From: an uncultured Prochlorococcus sp.
Lineage (GTDB): Bacteria > Cyanobacteriota > Cyanobacteriia > PCC-6307 > Cyanobiaceae
DNA: 64,000 nucleotides
Assembly (NCBI GenBank): GCA_902536545.1
Contig: CACAXS010000001.1
Coordinates: forward strand, 1-64,000
Reading direction: 5' to 3'
Part shown: piece by piece, positions 8,588-16,127 of the stretch
Position numbering within the stretch: the first letter of the stretch is position 1
How the letters are laid out: each line of letters begins with the position of its first letter
Notes under the pieces: generated by a model
The model's database searches: none
What the model was told of the DNA's origin: nothing
The model's input: the letters and a program-made list of their open reading frames with translations, nothing else
Translations under genes and position numbers: made by a program

Positions 8588-9058
8588 ATGGGTACTTGGC
8601 TAAAACATGACGTAGTAACAGTTGTTAATGCGCCTCTCGAAAATGTTTGGGATACATGGAGTGATTTAGACTCAATGTCACTTTGGATGAACTGGATTGA
8701 ATCTGTAAAAACAGTTGATGAAGAGACTAACACATTACCAGATTTAACAGAATGGACTTTGGCTGCAAATGGCTTTAAGTTTAAATGGAAAGCTCAAATT
8801 ACAGAAAGGGTCGAAAAAAGCAAACTTAAATGGAAATCTATAGGAGGTTTACCAACTGAGGGATCAGTAGTTTTCGAAAGTAAAACTGATCAAATCACAA
8901 CGGTAAATTTAGCAATAACTTATGAGCTACCTAAAATGATTGCGCGTTTTATGGAAGAAAATATCTTAGGCAAAATGGTTACAAACGAATTACAGGTAAA
9001 TGTTGATAGGTTCAAAGATTTAGTTGAAAAGAGATATTCAAAAAATTTTTCTAACTAA
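8588..9058 (+). CDS. SRPBCC (START-like) family protein
   Basis: This 156-aa protein has the pattern of the polyketide-cyclase/SRPBCC fold. It has an N-terminal strand, then APLENVWDTWSDLDSMSLWM, then repeated beta strands with many Trp and Lys, and a long C-terminal helix. SRPBCC proteins bind hydrophobic ligands. Coupling to crtQ (3-base gap) suggests a ligand linked to carotenoid metabolism, but that is inference. Its last 8 bases overlap the convergent hemD gene. Confidence 0.82.
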   Translation: MGTWLKHDVVTVVNAPLENVWDTWSDLDSMSLWMNWIESVKTVDEETNTLPDLTEWTLAANGFKFKWKAQITERVEKSKLKWKSIGGLPTEGSVVFESKTDQITTVNLAITYELPKMIARFMEENILGKMVTNELQVNVDRFKDLVEKRYSKNFSN

Positions 9059-9863
9059 AAATATTAATTGCCAGATCTAGCAGTCCTTCAAAAGTATATT
9101 TTTGTGCCTGACTATCAACTCTTCCAAAAGTCTTGTTACATATTTTTGTTGTCTGAGGTCCAATAGTTAACAACTTAATCTGATGAAAATATTCTAACCA
9201 TTGTTTACCAAGTTTTTTTTCTAGTAAAAAAGCAGCATTTACTACGGTTTTGCCGCTTGAGAAAATAATTGCATCTACTTTTCGATTAGAAATAATATCA
9301 ATTGTTTCTTCCGGAATTGAGTCAGGACATCTAGTTTCATATGCAGCAACCTCAAATACACGGGAACCAGCCTTTCTAAATTGATCTGCAATTAGATCCC
9401 TACCACCTGTTTGAACTCTTGGTATAAAGACTCGAAGTCCATAACCAGATACTGGGAAATTATCAATTAAACTTTCAGCAACGAACTCTGGAGGTATGAA
9501 ATCAGCCTTAATTCCAAAATCATCAAGAGTTTTTGAGGATTTTTCTCCGACTACGGCGATTTTTGTTTTTTTAGAACATTCTTTTAATGAACTATTAAAG
9601 TACCTAAGTCTTTTATCCACAAATTTAATCCCATTGCTACTGGAAAAAATAATCCAATGAAAATCATTTATTTGATTTAATGCTTCATCAAGTGGATTCA
9701 AATCATCTGGATCACCAATACTTATTGCAGGCAAATCAAATACATTAGCGCCCTTGCTTGTGAATATTTTTTTTATATCTAATATCCCTTCTTTTGATCG
9801 TGTAATAATTATATTTCTTTGATCAAGTGGTAGATCAACCATTGGCATCCTTGTCCTCAACAT
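9051..9863 (-). CDS. hemD: Uroporphyrinogen-III synthase
   Basis: This 270-aa protein matches HemD, which cyclises and inverts ring D of hydroxymethylbilane in heme and chlorophyll synthesis. Recognisable pieces are NIIITRSKEG near the N-terminus, WIIFSSSNGIKFV (about 70-82), the linker region, DAIIFSSGKTVVNA (about 197-210) and LLTIGPQTTKIC. HemD is poorly conserved, but the repeated SS-N/G motifs in both lobes are characteristic. The start overlaps rbfA by up to 29 bases. Starts at 9848 and 9842 are also possible. Confidence 0.87.
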   Translation of the reverse strand: MLRTRMPMVDLPLDQRNIIITRSKEGILDIKKIFTSKGANVFDLPAISIGDPDDLNPLDEALNQINDFHWIIFSSSNGIKFVDKRLRYFNSSLKECSKKTKIAVVGEKSSKTLDDFGIKADFIPPEFVAESLIDNFPVSGYGLRVFIPRVQTGGRDLIADQFRKAGSRVFEVAAYETRCPDSIPEETIDIISNRKVDAIIFSSGKTVVNAAFLLEKKLGKQWLEYFHQIKLLTIGPQTTKICNKTFGRVDSQAQKYTFEGLLDLAINIFS

Positions 9864-10227
9864 TATTATTTTGATTTTTATTTTTTAATTCATCGAGAAG
9901 TTTCAAGACTGATAATCCTTTATCAAGAACAACATCGTCTTTAAAAATTATCTCTGGCACTCTTCTCATTTCTATTCTTTTTCCTAAAGTATGCTTTATA
10001 AAGCTTTTAGCTGTATTCAAGTTTGCTACAATGACTTTCCTGACTTTCTCTTGAGCAGTTGAAGTTATGTAAATTTTACAGTGTTGCAAATCACCTGATA
10101 AATCAATCTTAGAAATATTGACGAAATGATCTCTAATAAGATCATTTTCCAAATCATTTTGCAAAATAAGGGTTATTTCTTTCTTCAAAAGAGAAGAAAC
10201 TTTTGCAAGACGGTAATTATTTGGCAT
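9835..10227 (-). CDS. rbfA: Ribosome-binding factor A
   Basis: This 130-aa protein is a KH-like small-subunit assembly factor. The N-terminus RLAKVSSLLKKEITLILQ and the central block with CKIYITS are typical. The C-terminal core KRIEMRRVPEIIFKDD is diagnostic. It acts on 30S maturation and 16S 5'-end processing, notably in the cold. The polar Asn/Lys tail is low-complexity. Its ATG shares one base with the stop codon of the DUF751 gene upstream, and its end overlaps hemD, so the three form one translationally linked unit. Confidence 0.93.
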   Translation of the reverse strand: MPNNYRLAKVSSLLKKEITLILQNDLENDLIRDHFVNISKIDLSGDLQHCKIYITSTAQEKVRKVIVANLNTAKSFIKHTLGKRIEMRRVPEIIFKDDVVLDKGLSVLKLLDELKNKNQNNNVEDKDANG

Positions 10228-10445
10228 TATGATTGTAAATTTATTGGGCTTGTCATCGCTTGCAAGACAAAATAAACTGTTATGAAAGCACTTAAGACAG
10301 AAGATATCAAACCTACTATTGTGAGTGGATTTGAACTATTCTTGAATAAAGGTTCAAGCAAAGCTACAAGTCCCCCAACAATTATGGATATCAAATACTT
10401 TGGATATCTTGCAACATTAGAGAAAAATTCGCCCATCAGCTCCAC
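10227..10445 (-). CDS. DUF751 small membrane protein
   Basis: This 72-aa protein begins MELMGEFFSNVARYPKYL, matching the DUF751 pattern of cyanobacteria and plastids. Two hydrophobic helices (about 18-33 and 42-64) follow. The function is unknown. A start at the second Met (10436) is possible. The stop codon shares one base with the rbfA start. Confidence 0.82.
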   Translation of the reverse strand: MELMGEFFSNVARYPKYLISIIVGGLVALLEPLFKNSSNPLTIVGLISSVLSAFITVYFVLQAMTSPINLQS

Positions 10446-10490
10446 AAATAGATTACTTTTTTAGCTAAGTTTTAACAAACATTTAATAGC

Positions 10491-11216
10491 ATGATCACAT
10501 TATATCAATTTAGGCATAGTGCTTTTTGTTTAAAAACAAGAATGGCTCTTCATGCAAAAAAACTACAATATCGAGTTGAGGAAGTAACACCCGGAATAGG
10601 CCAATTTGAAATCTTTAAACTATCAGGTCAAAAACAAGTACCTGTAATAGTCGATAGTAATGATCAAGTTATTAATGACTCTTCAACTATTTGCGAATAT
10701 ATAGATAAAAAAAATGATAATAATCCACTCTTTCCTGAGGATCCAATATTATTTGCACAATGCAAACTAATTGAAGACTGGGCAGATACTACAATGGCTA
10801 CAACTTGTAGAAAAGCTTTAATAAAATCTTCAATAGAAAATCCACACCTAAGAACTGCATTACTTCCAGATGAAATACCTTCTTCAGTTAAAAGTATTGT
10901 TGATAAGTTACCTTTTGAAAATCTTAGTAAAATTTCTAATGTAGTTTTGTCTTCTAAAAATAATCTAGAACTCCAAAAATTACTAGAAGCTTTATCAAAA
11001 TCCCTGATCAACAAAAGATATTTAGTTGGAGATAGTTTATCAATTGCAGATATTTCAATTGCTGCTCAATTATCTCTTCTTAAATTTCCAAAGTCTGCAG
11101 GACCAATTCTTTCAGGAGAGGGAAGCCAGGAATACATAAATAACCCTTATTTAGAAAATCTTTTTATGTGGAGGAACAACTTAGAAGAATATCTTTTTAG
11201 TGCTAACTCTCAATAA
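10491..11216 (+). CDS. Glutathione S-transferase-like protein
   Basis: This 241-aa protein has an N-terminal thioredoxin-like GST domain. LYQFRHSAFCLKTRMALHAK carries a Ser/Cys at the active-site helix, and GQKQVPVIVD with the cis-Pro is followed by INDSSTICEYI, the gamma-Glu-binding segment. The C-terminal helical domain holds LVGDSLSIADISIAAQLSLL. GSTs conjugate or reduce with glutathione. The substrate here is unknown and it could be a dehydroascorbate reductase or maleylacetoacetate isomerase type. Its end overlaps the next convergent gene by 14 bases. Confidence 0.88.
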   Translation: MITLYQFRHSAFCLKTRMALHAKKLQYRVEEVTPGIGQFEIFKLSGQKQVPVIVDSNDQVINDSSTICEYIDKKNDNNPLFPEDPILFAQCKLIEDWADTTMATTCRKALIKSSIENPHLRTALLPDEIPSSVKSIVDKLPFENLSKISNVVLSSKNNLELQKLLEALSKSLINKRYLVGDSLSIADISIAAQLSLLKFPKSAGPILSGEGSQEYINNPYLENLFMWRNNLEEYLFSANSQ

Positions 11217-11910
11217 ATTCAAACGTCAATTTATATTTATTTGTTTTTATAGCATGAATTGAAGGATCACCAACTTTTGAACCATAAGAAGCAACATATT
11301 GCACTCCACAAATTGATGGTTTGATTGAATTATCAACTTGCAATATTTCTTCGGAACATTTTTGAAATTTACTTATGGTCTCTACCTGATTAATCCTTGT
11401 AGCGCCTCGCTTATGCGCTGTTTGTATAACTAGCTCATCTGCGAAAAAAATATCATCATCTTGGATCTGATTTCTCCCTGTAATTCTTGAATCAATATAA
11501 AAATCATCTTTTAAATAAGTAATTTGATTATTAATAGATTGAGGATCATTTACAACCTTGATTAAGTTATCACCAAATATTGCTTTTCCAATTGATTCAG
11601 AATTTTTTGCACGATTACCAATAATTAAATCTAAATCATTCTTAAAGAAATTTACTTTGTAAATAACTGGCTCTTCTGAATCATTTATTATATCTTGAGA
11701 AGTAACGAGCCAATTCCCCTCGAACCATTTAGGATAAATTAAATCCTTAGAAGTGTCAGATAATTTAAAATTTGGCAAATATAATGCTGGCCATTGATTT
11801 ACACGATTTTCCAAAAACTCTCGTACGTTAGAATCTACTAGAGAAAAAGAACTTTCTAAAAAAATACCTTGAAAAATCAAGCAAAGAATCAATCCAAGAA
11901 GAATTTTCAT
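11203..11910 (-). CDS. Exported conserved protein, possible DUF6816
   Basis: This 235-aa protein has an N-terminal signal-like segment (about residues 1-25, hydrophobic core LLGLILCLIFQGIF), so it is probably periplasmic or lumenal. The mature part contains WPALYLPNFKLS and LIYPKWFEGNWLVTS, a pattern I associate with the cyanobacterial/plastid DUF6816 group. Later it contains two Cys (FQKCSE and SICGVQY). I am moderately confident of the export and less sure of the family. It is divergent from the CRR7-like gene with a one-base gap. Confidence 0.65.
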   Translation of the reverse strand: MKILLGLILCLIFQGIFLESSFSLVDSNVREFLENRVNQWPALYLPNFKLSDTSKDLIYPKWFEGNWLVTSQDIINDSEEPVIYKVNFFKNDLDLIIGNRAKNSESIGKAIFGDNLIKVVNDPQSINNQITYLKDDFYIDSRITGRNQIQDDDIFFADELVIQTAHKRGATRINQVETISKFQKCSEEILQVDNSIKPSICGVQYVASYGSKVGDPSIHAIKTNKYKLTFEFIES

Positions 11911-11911
11911 T

Positions 11912-12169
11912 ATGTCAAATCCACTAATAAGAGCATCAGATCATTACGTATTATTAGAGCCGGATTCAGAAGAAAAAATTGTATCAAAGCAAGAAGCAAT
12001 TTTATGGTTGAAGAATTGGCTTAGTAAGACAGAAACACAAACAATATATCAAAATATAGAAGATCCTGATCAGGAATTTTTTGAAGAATTATTGGAAAGC
12101 ACTTATGAATTAGAAATAAAAATAGGATACGTCATCAAGTGGTTTGCAGTAAGAATTGAACCGGATTAA
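11912..12169 (+). CDS. CRR7-like NDH-1 assembly protein
   Basis: This 85-aa protein resembles the chlororespiratory reduction 7 (CRR7) family found in cyanobacteria and plants. It has DHYVLLEPDSEEKIVS at the N-terminus, a helical middle, ESTYELEIKIG and a final KWFAVRIEPD. In plants CRR7 is needed to assemble chloroplast NDH, so this may act on the complex that contains ndhO in this window. Its start almost abuts the divergent exported-protein start, so each promoter must lie inside the other gene. Its stop is interlocked with that of aroK over TTAA. Confidence 0.72.
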   Translation: MSNPLIRASDHYVLLEPDSEEKIVSKQEAILWLKNWLSKTETQTIYQNIEDPDQEFFEELLESTYELEIKIGYVIKWFAVRIEPD

Positions 12170-12723
12170 CTAATTATTTCTTTATGAATTGCATTAATTA
12201 TTTTCATAGCGACTTCTTCGATATTTTCCCTTTTTACTTGAATTCTTAGATCTGCTTGAGAATACAAATTTTCTCTAGATTGAAAAATGCTCAAATATAA
12301 ATCATTTAGATTCTTTCCCTGAAGAAGTGGTCTATTTTCAATTTCATTTTTCAATCTTTCAATTGCTATCTCTTTATCGAGATCTAGCCAAGCAATTATT
12401 CCTTGTCTTAAGATTCCCCAATTTTCCGATTTGGTAACTATTCCTCCCCCAGTTGAGATTACTAATGAAGGAATTTTGATAGTTTCTTTGAGGCAGTTTG
12501 CTTCTAATTCACGGAAATTATCTTCTCCTTCATCATTAAAAATTTGATTGATAGATTTTTTTGCCAACTTCTCTATTAATAAATCTAAATCAATGTATTT
12601 ATACTTCAATAATTCAGCCAGCTTCAAACCAGTTTGTGACTTACCAGAACCCATCATTCCAATTAAAAATATGCTTCTTCCCCTAATAGAATGAACTGTT
12701 TTTTCAATAATGGATTGTTCCAT
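12166..12723 (-). CDS. aroK: Shikimate kinase
   Basis: This 185-aa kinase phosphorylates shikimate at the 3-OH in aromatic amino acid synthesis. The P-loop GMMGSGKSQ is at 22-30. The shikimate-binding DLDLLIE segment is near 45, FRELE near 71, STGGGIV near 90 and the lid arginine region RPLLQGK near 137. Length and order are normal. It is divergent from the pterin synthase gene (50-base gap). The last four bases are shared with the stop of the CRR7-like gene. Confidence 0.95.
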   Translation of the reverse strand: MEQSIIEKTVHSIRGRSIFLIGMMGSGKSQTGLKLAELLKYKYIDLDLLIEKLAKKSINQIFNDEGEDNFRELEANCLKETIKIPSLVISTGGGIVTKSENWGILRQGIIAWLDLDKEIAIERLKNEIENRPLLQGKNLNDLYLSIFQSRENLYSQADLRIQVKRENIEEVAMKIINAIHKEIIS

Positions 12724-12773
12724 AAAGACAAAAGCGTATTTTAAACCTTAAGATAGTATTATCGCAGACAGGT

Positions 12774-13700
12774 ATGACTTCTACACAATCCAAACCATTA
12801 CATGGGAAAGGACGTGAATGCGTCATAACTCGACGTGCCTGCTTTAGTTCTAGTCACCGTTATTGGCTTCCTGAAAAAAGCCCAGAAGAAAATTTATCTC
12901 TTTTTGGAAAGTGCAGCATTGCACCAGGTCATGGTCATAATTATGAACTTATTGTTTCAATGGGCGGAAAACTAGACTCTGATGGAATGGTACTTAATCT
13001 CTCTGATGTAAAACACTCTATTAAAGATAAGGTTACTGGACAATTAGATTTTCGTTTTTTAAATGATGTCTGGCCTGAATTTAATGTTAATAATCAAGGG
13101 GGTATACTTCCCACAACTGAAGCATTGGTAAAGGTCATTTGGAGTCGTCTAAAGGATGATTTACCTCTTACAAGTCTAAGGCTTTATGAAAACCCAAATT
13201 TATGGGCAGATTATTTTGGAAAAAACATGGAAGCATTTTTAACAGTTCAAACTCATTTTGCAGCAGCTCATAGACTTGCAAAAGAAGAGATATCGTTTGA
13301 TGAAAATAAAAAAATCTACGGGAAATGTGCCAGAGTGAATGGACATGGTCATAACTATCTTGTCGATATAACTGTAAAAGGAGACATTGATAAAAGAACA
13401 GGAATGGTTTGCGACTTATCTTCCCTCCAAGAGATAATAAATGATTTAGTTGTTGAACAACTAGATCATACTTTTCTAAATAAAGACATCGAATTTTTCC
13501 ATAATTGTGTTCCAACTGCTGAAAATATAGCTTTATATATTTCTGATATCCTAAAGAAACCAATACATAACCTTGGTGCAACATTACACAAAATAAGACT
13601 CCAGGAGAGTCCAAATAATGCTGCAGAAATTTTTGTTGATCAAAAGTTAACCAATTCACTGAAGTTGGAATTTGAAAATAGTTTAGTCACGCAAACTTGA
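12774..13700 (+). CDS. Tandem two-domain 6-pyruvoyl-tetrahydropterin synthase/QueD-like protein
   Basis: This 308-aa protein contains two copies of the T-fold PTPS/QueD domain. Copy 1 (about 15-140) has FSSSHR and GKCSIAPGHGHN. Copy 2 (about 155-290) has HFAAAHR and GKCARVNGHGHN. The zinc histidines and the GKC catalytic Cys are present in both. The catalytic Asp-His pair is intact only in copy 2 (LDHTFLN); copy 1 has LDFRFLN, with Phe in place of His. The Glu after the final strand is kept in both. Family chemistry is conversion of dihydroneopterin triphosphate to a tetrahydropterin. The next gene begins inside its stop codon. Confidence 0.88.
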   Translation: MTSTQSKPLHGKGRECVITRRACFSSSHRYWLPEKSPEENLSLFGKCSIAPGHGHNYELIVSMGGKLDSDGMVLNLSDVKHSIKDKVTGQLDFRFLNDVWPEFNVNNQGGILPTTEALVKVIWSRLKDDLPLTSLRLYENPNLWADYFGKNMEAFLTVQTHFAAAHRLAKEEISFDENKKIYGKCARVNGHGHNYLVDITVKGDIDKRTGMVCDLSSLQEIINDLVVEQLDHTFLNKDIEFFHNCVPTAENIALYISDILKKPIHNLGATLHKIRLQESPNNAAEIFVDQKLTNSLKLEFENSLVTQT

Positions 13701-14347
13701 GTATCCCAAGAGTAATAATCGTTATAGCATCTAGTCTTGATGGGAGAATTGCATTTCCTCGAGGTGGAGAATCGCATCTTGGAAGCGAAGAAGATAAAAA
13801 AATATTAAATCAAAACTTATCAATGGTTGACGCCACCATTTTTGGTTTAGGTACTCTAATAGCTCATCAATCAACTTACCTAATTAAAAATGTCAATGAT
13901 AATGAGGAAGTAAATATATCAAAAAGCCAACCAATTTCTATAGTTGCTTCAAATAGCAAAAAATTTAACAGCAATTGGAAATACTTTCGTCAACCAATTA
14001 GAAGATGGCTAATAAGCACAACTAAAGTTGATCATTCGTCGAATAATGACTTCGAGAAACAACTCTTTTTTGAAGATTCATGGGGAAAAACTTTAATTTC
14101 ACTCAAAAAACAAGGTATAAATGATCTAGCTCTTTTAGGAGGTGCAAAACTTATAAATTCATTTATAAAAGAGGATCTAATAACAGATATAAAAATTACA
14201 ATAATTCCACAAATTATTGGAGGTAGATATACATGGATCCCTCCAGAACAAACAAATGAGATTTTTAATCTCAAAAGACTATGGGAAATAAAATCAATGA
14301 AAAATTTAATGAATAATGAAATCCATGTTCATTACAAAAAAATTTGA
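13697..14347 (+). CDS. RibD C-terminal-type reductase, stand-alone
   Basis: This 216-aa protein has the DHFR-like RibD_C fold without a deaminase domain. It contains VIIVIASSLDGRIAF at the N-terminus, DATIFGLGTLIAHQSTYL (about 49-66) and the NADPH-site DLALLGGAKLINSFI (about 138-152), with IIPQIIGGRY after it. Such proteins reduce pyrimidine or pterin substrates. The start is TTG at 13697, overlapping the preceding TGA stop as TTGA, which suggests translational coupling. With a PTPS directly upstream a pterin substrate is a reasonable inference, but riboflavin pathway reductase is the alternative. Confidence 0.83.
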   Translation: MSIPRVIIVIASSLDGRIAFPRGGESHLGSEEDKKILNQNLSMVDATIFGLGTLIAHQSTYLIKNVNDNEEVNISKSQPISIVASNSKKFNSNWKYFRQPIRRWLISTTKVDHSSNNDFEKQLFFEDSWGKTLISLKKQGINDLALLGGAKLINSFIKEDLITDIKITIIPQIIGGRYTWIPPEQTNEIFNLKRLWEIKSMKNLMNNEIHVHYKKI

Positions 14348-14364
14348 CATAGATTCAACTATAA

Positions 14365-15519
14365 ATGAACCAAAAAATACATAAAGTTGAAGTCAAATTG
14401 TCAATTAAGGAAATCTCCAAGGAGATATGGAATGAATTAGCAAATGAAATAAATAATCCATTTTATGAATGGACTTGGCTTAAAAACCTTGAAATATCAA
14501 AAAGTGTTTCAAGAGAAACTGGTTGGCAGCCTCTATATTTTGTTGCTTATAAAAATGAAGAAATATTAGGAATTGCTCCACTTTTTTTAAAAAATCATAG
14601 CTATGGAGAATTCATTTTTGATCAATCATTTGCAAGATTGGCTCAAGAGCTGAATTTAAATTACTACCCTAAATTAATTGGAATGAGTCCTTATAGTCCT
14701 GTAAATGGATATCAATTTTTTTATAAAAAAAACAAAGATAAAAAAGAAATTACAAATTTACTCATAAACCATATCGAAAGCTTTGCAATTAAAAACAAAA
14801 TTTTAAGTTGTAATTTTTTATATATTGATGAAAGCTGGGGCAATCATCTTAAATCTTTGGGATACTATGAATGGATAAATTCCAGCAGTGAATGGAGGAG
14901 TAATGGAGAAAAAACGTTTGATGATTTTCTTTCTAGATTTAACTCTAATCAGAGAAAAAATATCAAAAAAGAAAGAAAATCAATTACTAAACAAGATATT
15001 AAAGTAGAAATTTTTAATGAAGATGATATCAACCAAGAAATCCTCAAAAAAATGCATAATTTTTATGAGCAGCATTGTTCTAGGTGGGGAGTTTGGGGAA
15101 GTAAATATCTAACATCTGCATTTTTCGAAAAAATTGATAATAATAAAAAAAATCTTTTACTTTTTAGCGCATCAAAAAATGATTCAAATGATATTTTTGC
15201 TATGTCGATGTGCGTTAAAAATAAAAACAACCTATGGGGTAGATATTGGGGTAGTAAAGAAGACATATCTAATCTACATTTTGAATTATGTTACTATCAA
15301 CCAATTGAATGGGCAATAAAAAATAGTATCCATTTTTTTGATCCTGGAGCTGGTGGTAAACATAAAAGGCGAAGGGGGTTTTTTGCAAAAAGCTCTATTA
15401 GCTTGCATAAGTGGTTTGACAAAAATATGGAAAATATAATTTATCCTTGGCTAAATGAAGTTAATAAACAAACCGAGGCGGAAATTGAATTTGAGAATAA
15501 TTCTATACCCTTCAAATAA
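14365..15519 (+). CDS. FemAB-like/GNAT-fold protein (DUF482 family)
   Basis: This 384-aa protein matches the PF04339 group described as peptidoglycan-recognition/FemAB-like with an acyltransferase fold. Visible blocks are NPFYEWTWLKNLE with GWQPLYFVAY and LGIAPLF, FARLAQ..YYPKL and SPYSPVNGYQF, and late FFDPGAGGKHKRRRGF. FemAB-type enzymes transfer aminoacyl groups, but the activity of this branch is unknown. There is no signal peptide. It starts 17 bases after the RibD-type gene and may share its transcript. Confidence 0.82.
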   Translation: MNQKIHKVEVKLSIKEISKEIWNELANEINNPFYEWTWLKNLEISKSVSRETGWQPLYFVAYKNEEILGIAPLFLKNHSYGEFIFDQSFARLAQELNLNYYPKLIGMSPYSPVNGYQFFYKKNKDKKEITNLLINHIESFAIKNKILSCNFLYIDESWGNHLKSLGYYEWINSSSEWRSNGEKTFDDFLSRFNSNQRKNIKKERKSITKQDIKVEIFNEDDINQEILKKMHNFYEQHCSRWGVWGSKYLTSAFFEKIDNNKKNLLLFSASKNDSNDIFAMSMCVKNKNNLWGRYWGSKEDISNLHFELCYYQPIEWAIKNSIHFFDPGAGGKHKRRRGFFAKSSISLHKWFDKNMENIIYPWLNEVNKQTEAEIEFENNSIPFK

Positions 15520-15578
15520 ACATTTATATGGTATTACCAAAGATTATATTATTAATATAGTTTTTTTAACTTCTAAGA

Positions 15579-15965
15579 ATGGATCCTTGTAAAATTTTAG
15601 ATGAAAAAATAAAGATTGATAATAATTTATCCAACAGATATATAGACTTAGATCCAAACGGTTATTTTATTATAAAAGTAGATTTAGAAGAAAATAAAAT
15701 TATTTTAGAGCACTTTTTAAATAACATCGATGAGGAAGGCTATGCACTTGACCCCGAAACGAATGAACCAATAAAATGCGACTCTCAAAATAAAAGAGTT
15801 AGTAATGAAATTTTTAAAGGTATTAGTGCGAAACAACTTGGAATATTAATTACTGAAGAAAGAAATGACCTAATAACCAGATTCGATCATGCTCTATATA
15901 TAGGCCGGGAACTACAAAAAGCAGAAGAATGTTTATACAAAAAATTACCATATATCCAAGATTAA
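15579..15965 (+). CDS. DUF4346 domain protein
   Basis: This 128-aa protein matches the cyanobacterial DUF4346 pattern. It has RYIDLDPNGYFIIKVDLE, then ILEHFLNNIDEEGYALDPET, FKGISAKQLGI and the closing DHALYIGRELQKAE with PYIQD. In other bacteria this domain occurs fused to dihydropteroate-synthase-like proteins. Here it stands alone at normal domain length. The molecular role is unknown. It precedes the small petL-like gene on the same strand by 64 bases. Confidence 0.83.
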   Translation: MDPCKILDEKIKIDNNLSNRYIDLDPNGYFIIKVDLEENKIILEHFLNNIDEEGYALDPETNEPIKCDSQNKRVSNEIFKGISAKQLGILITEERNDLITRFDHALYIGRELQKAEECLYKKLPYIQD

Positions 15966-16029
15966 GAAATTAAACGAAAAAATCTAATCTTTTCATCTCA
16001 TGTTAAATTAAACAAAAGTAAAAAAATTA

Positions 16030-16122
16030 ATGAACATCATTTTCTATTTTGCATTTATTGGTTTTGGTTTTGGAGCTGCTTTCGCATTAGATAAACTTTT
16101 AAGAGCAGTTAAATTAATTTAA
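16030..16122 (+). CDS. petL: Possible cytochrome b6f subunit PetL, 30 aa
   Basis: This very short frame encodes one transmembrane helix (about residues 3-22, rich in Phe, Gly and Ala) ending in LLRAVKLI. Cyanobacterial PetL proteins are about 31 residues with one helix and end in a basic residue followed by IKLI or VKLI, which this matches. PetL stabilises the cytochrome b6f complex in the thylakoid. Frame composition and its tight fit between DUF4346 and rimO (5 bases from the rimO stop) support a real gene. The PetL identity rests on length, topology and the C-terminal motif only. Confidence 0.6.
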   Translation: MNIIFYFAFIGFGFGAAFALDKLLRAVKLI

Positions 16123-16127
16123 AAAAA

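Noticed and set aside
13168..13659. 163-codon frame opposite the pterin synthase
   Set aside because: It lies fully inside the well-supported tandem PTPS gene and has an implausible composition.
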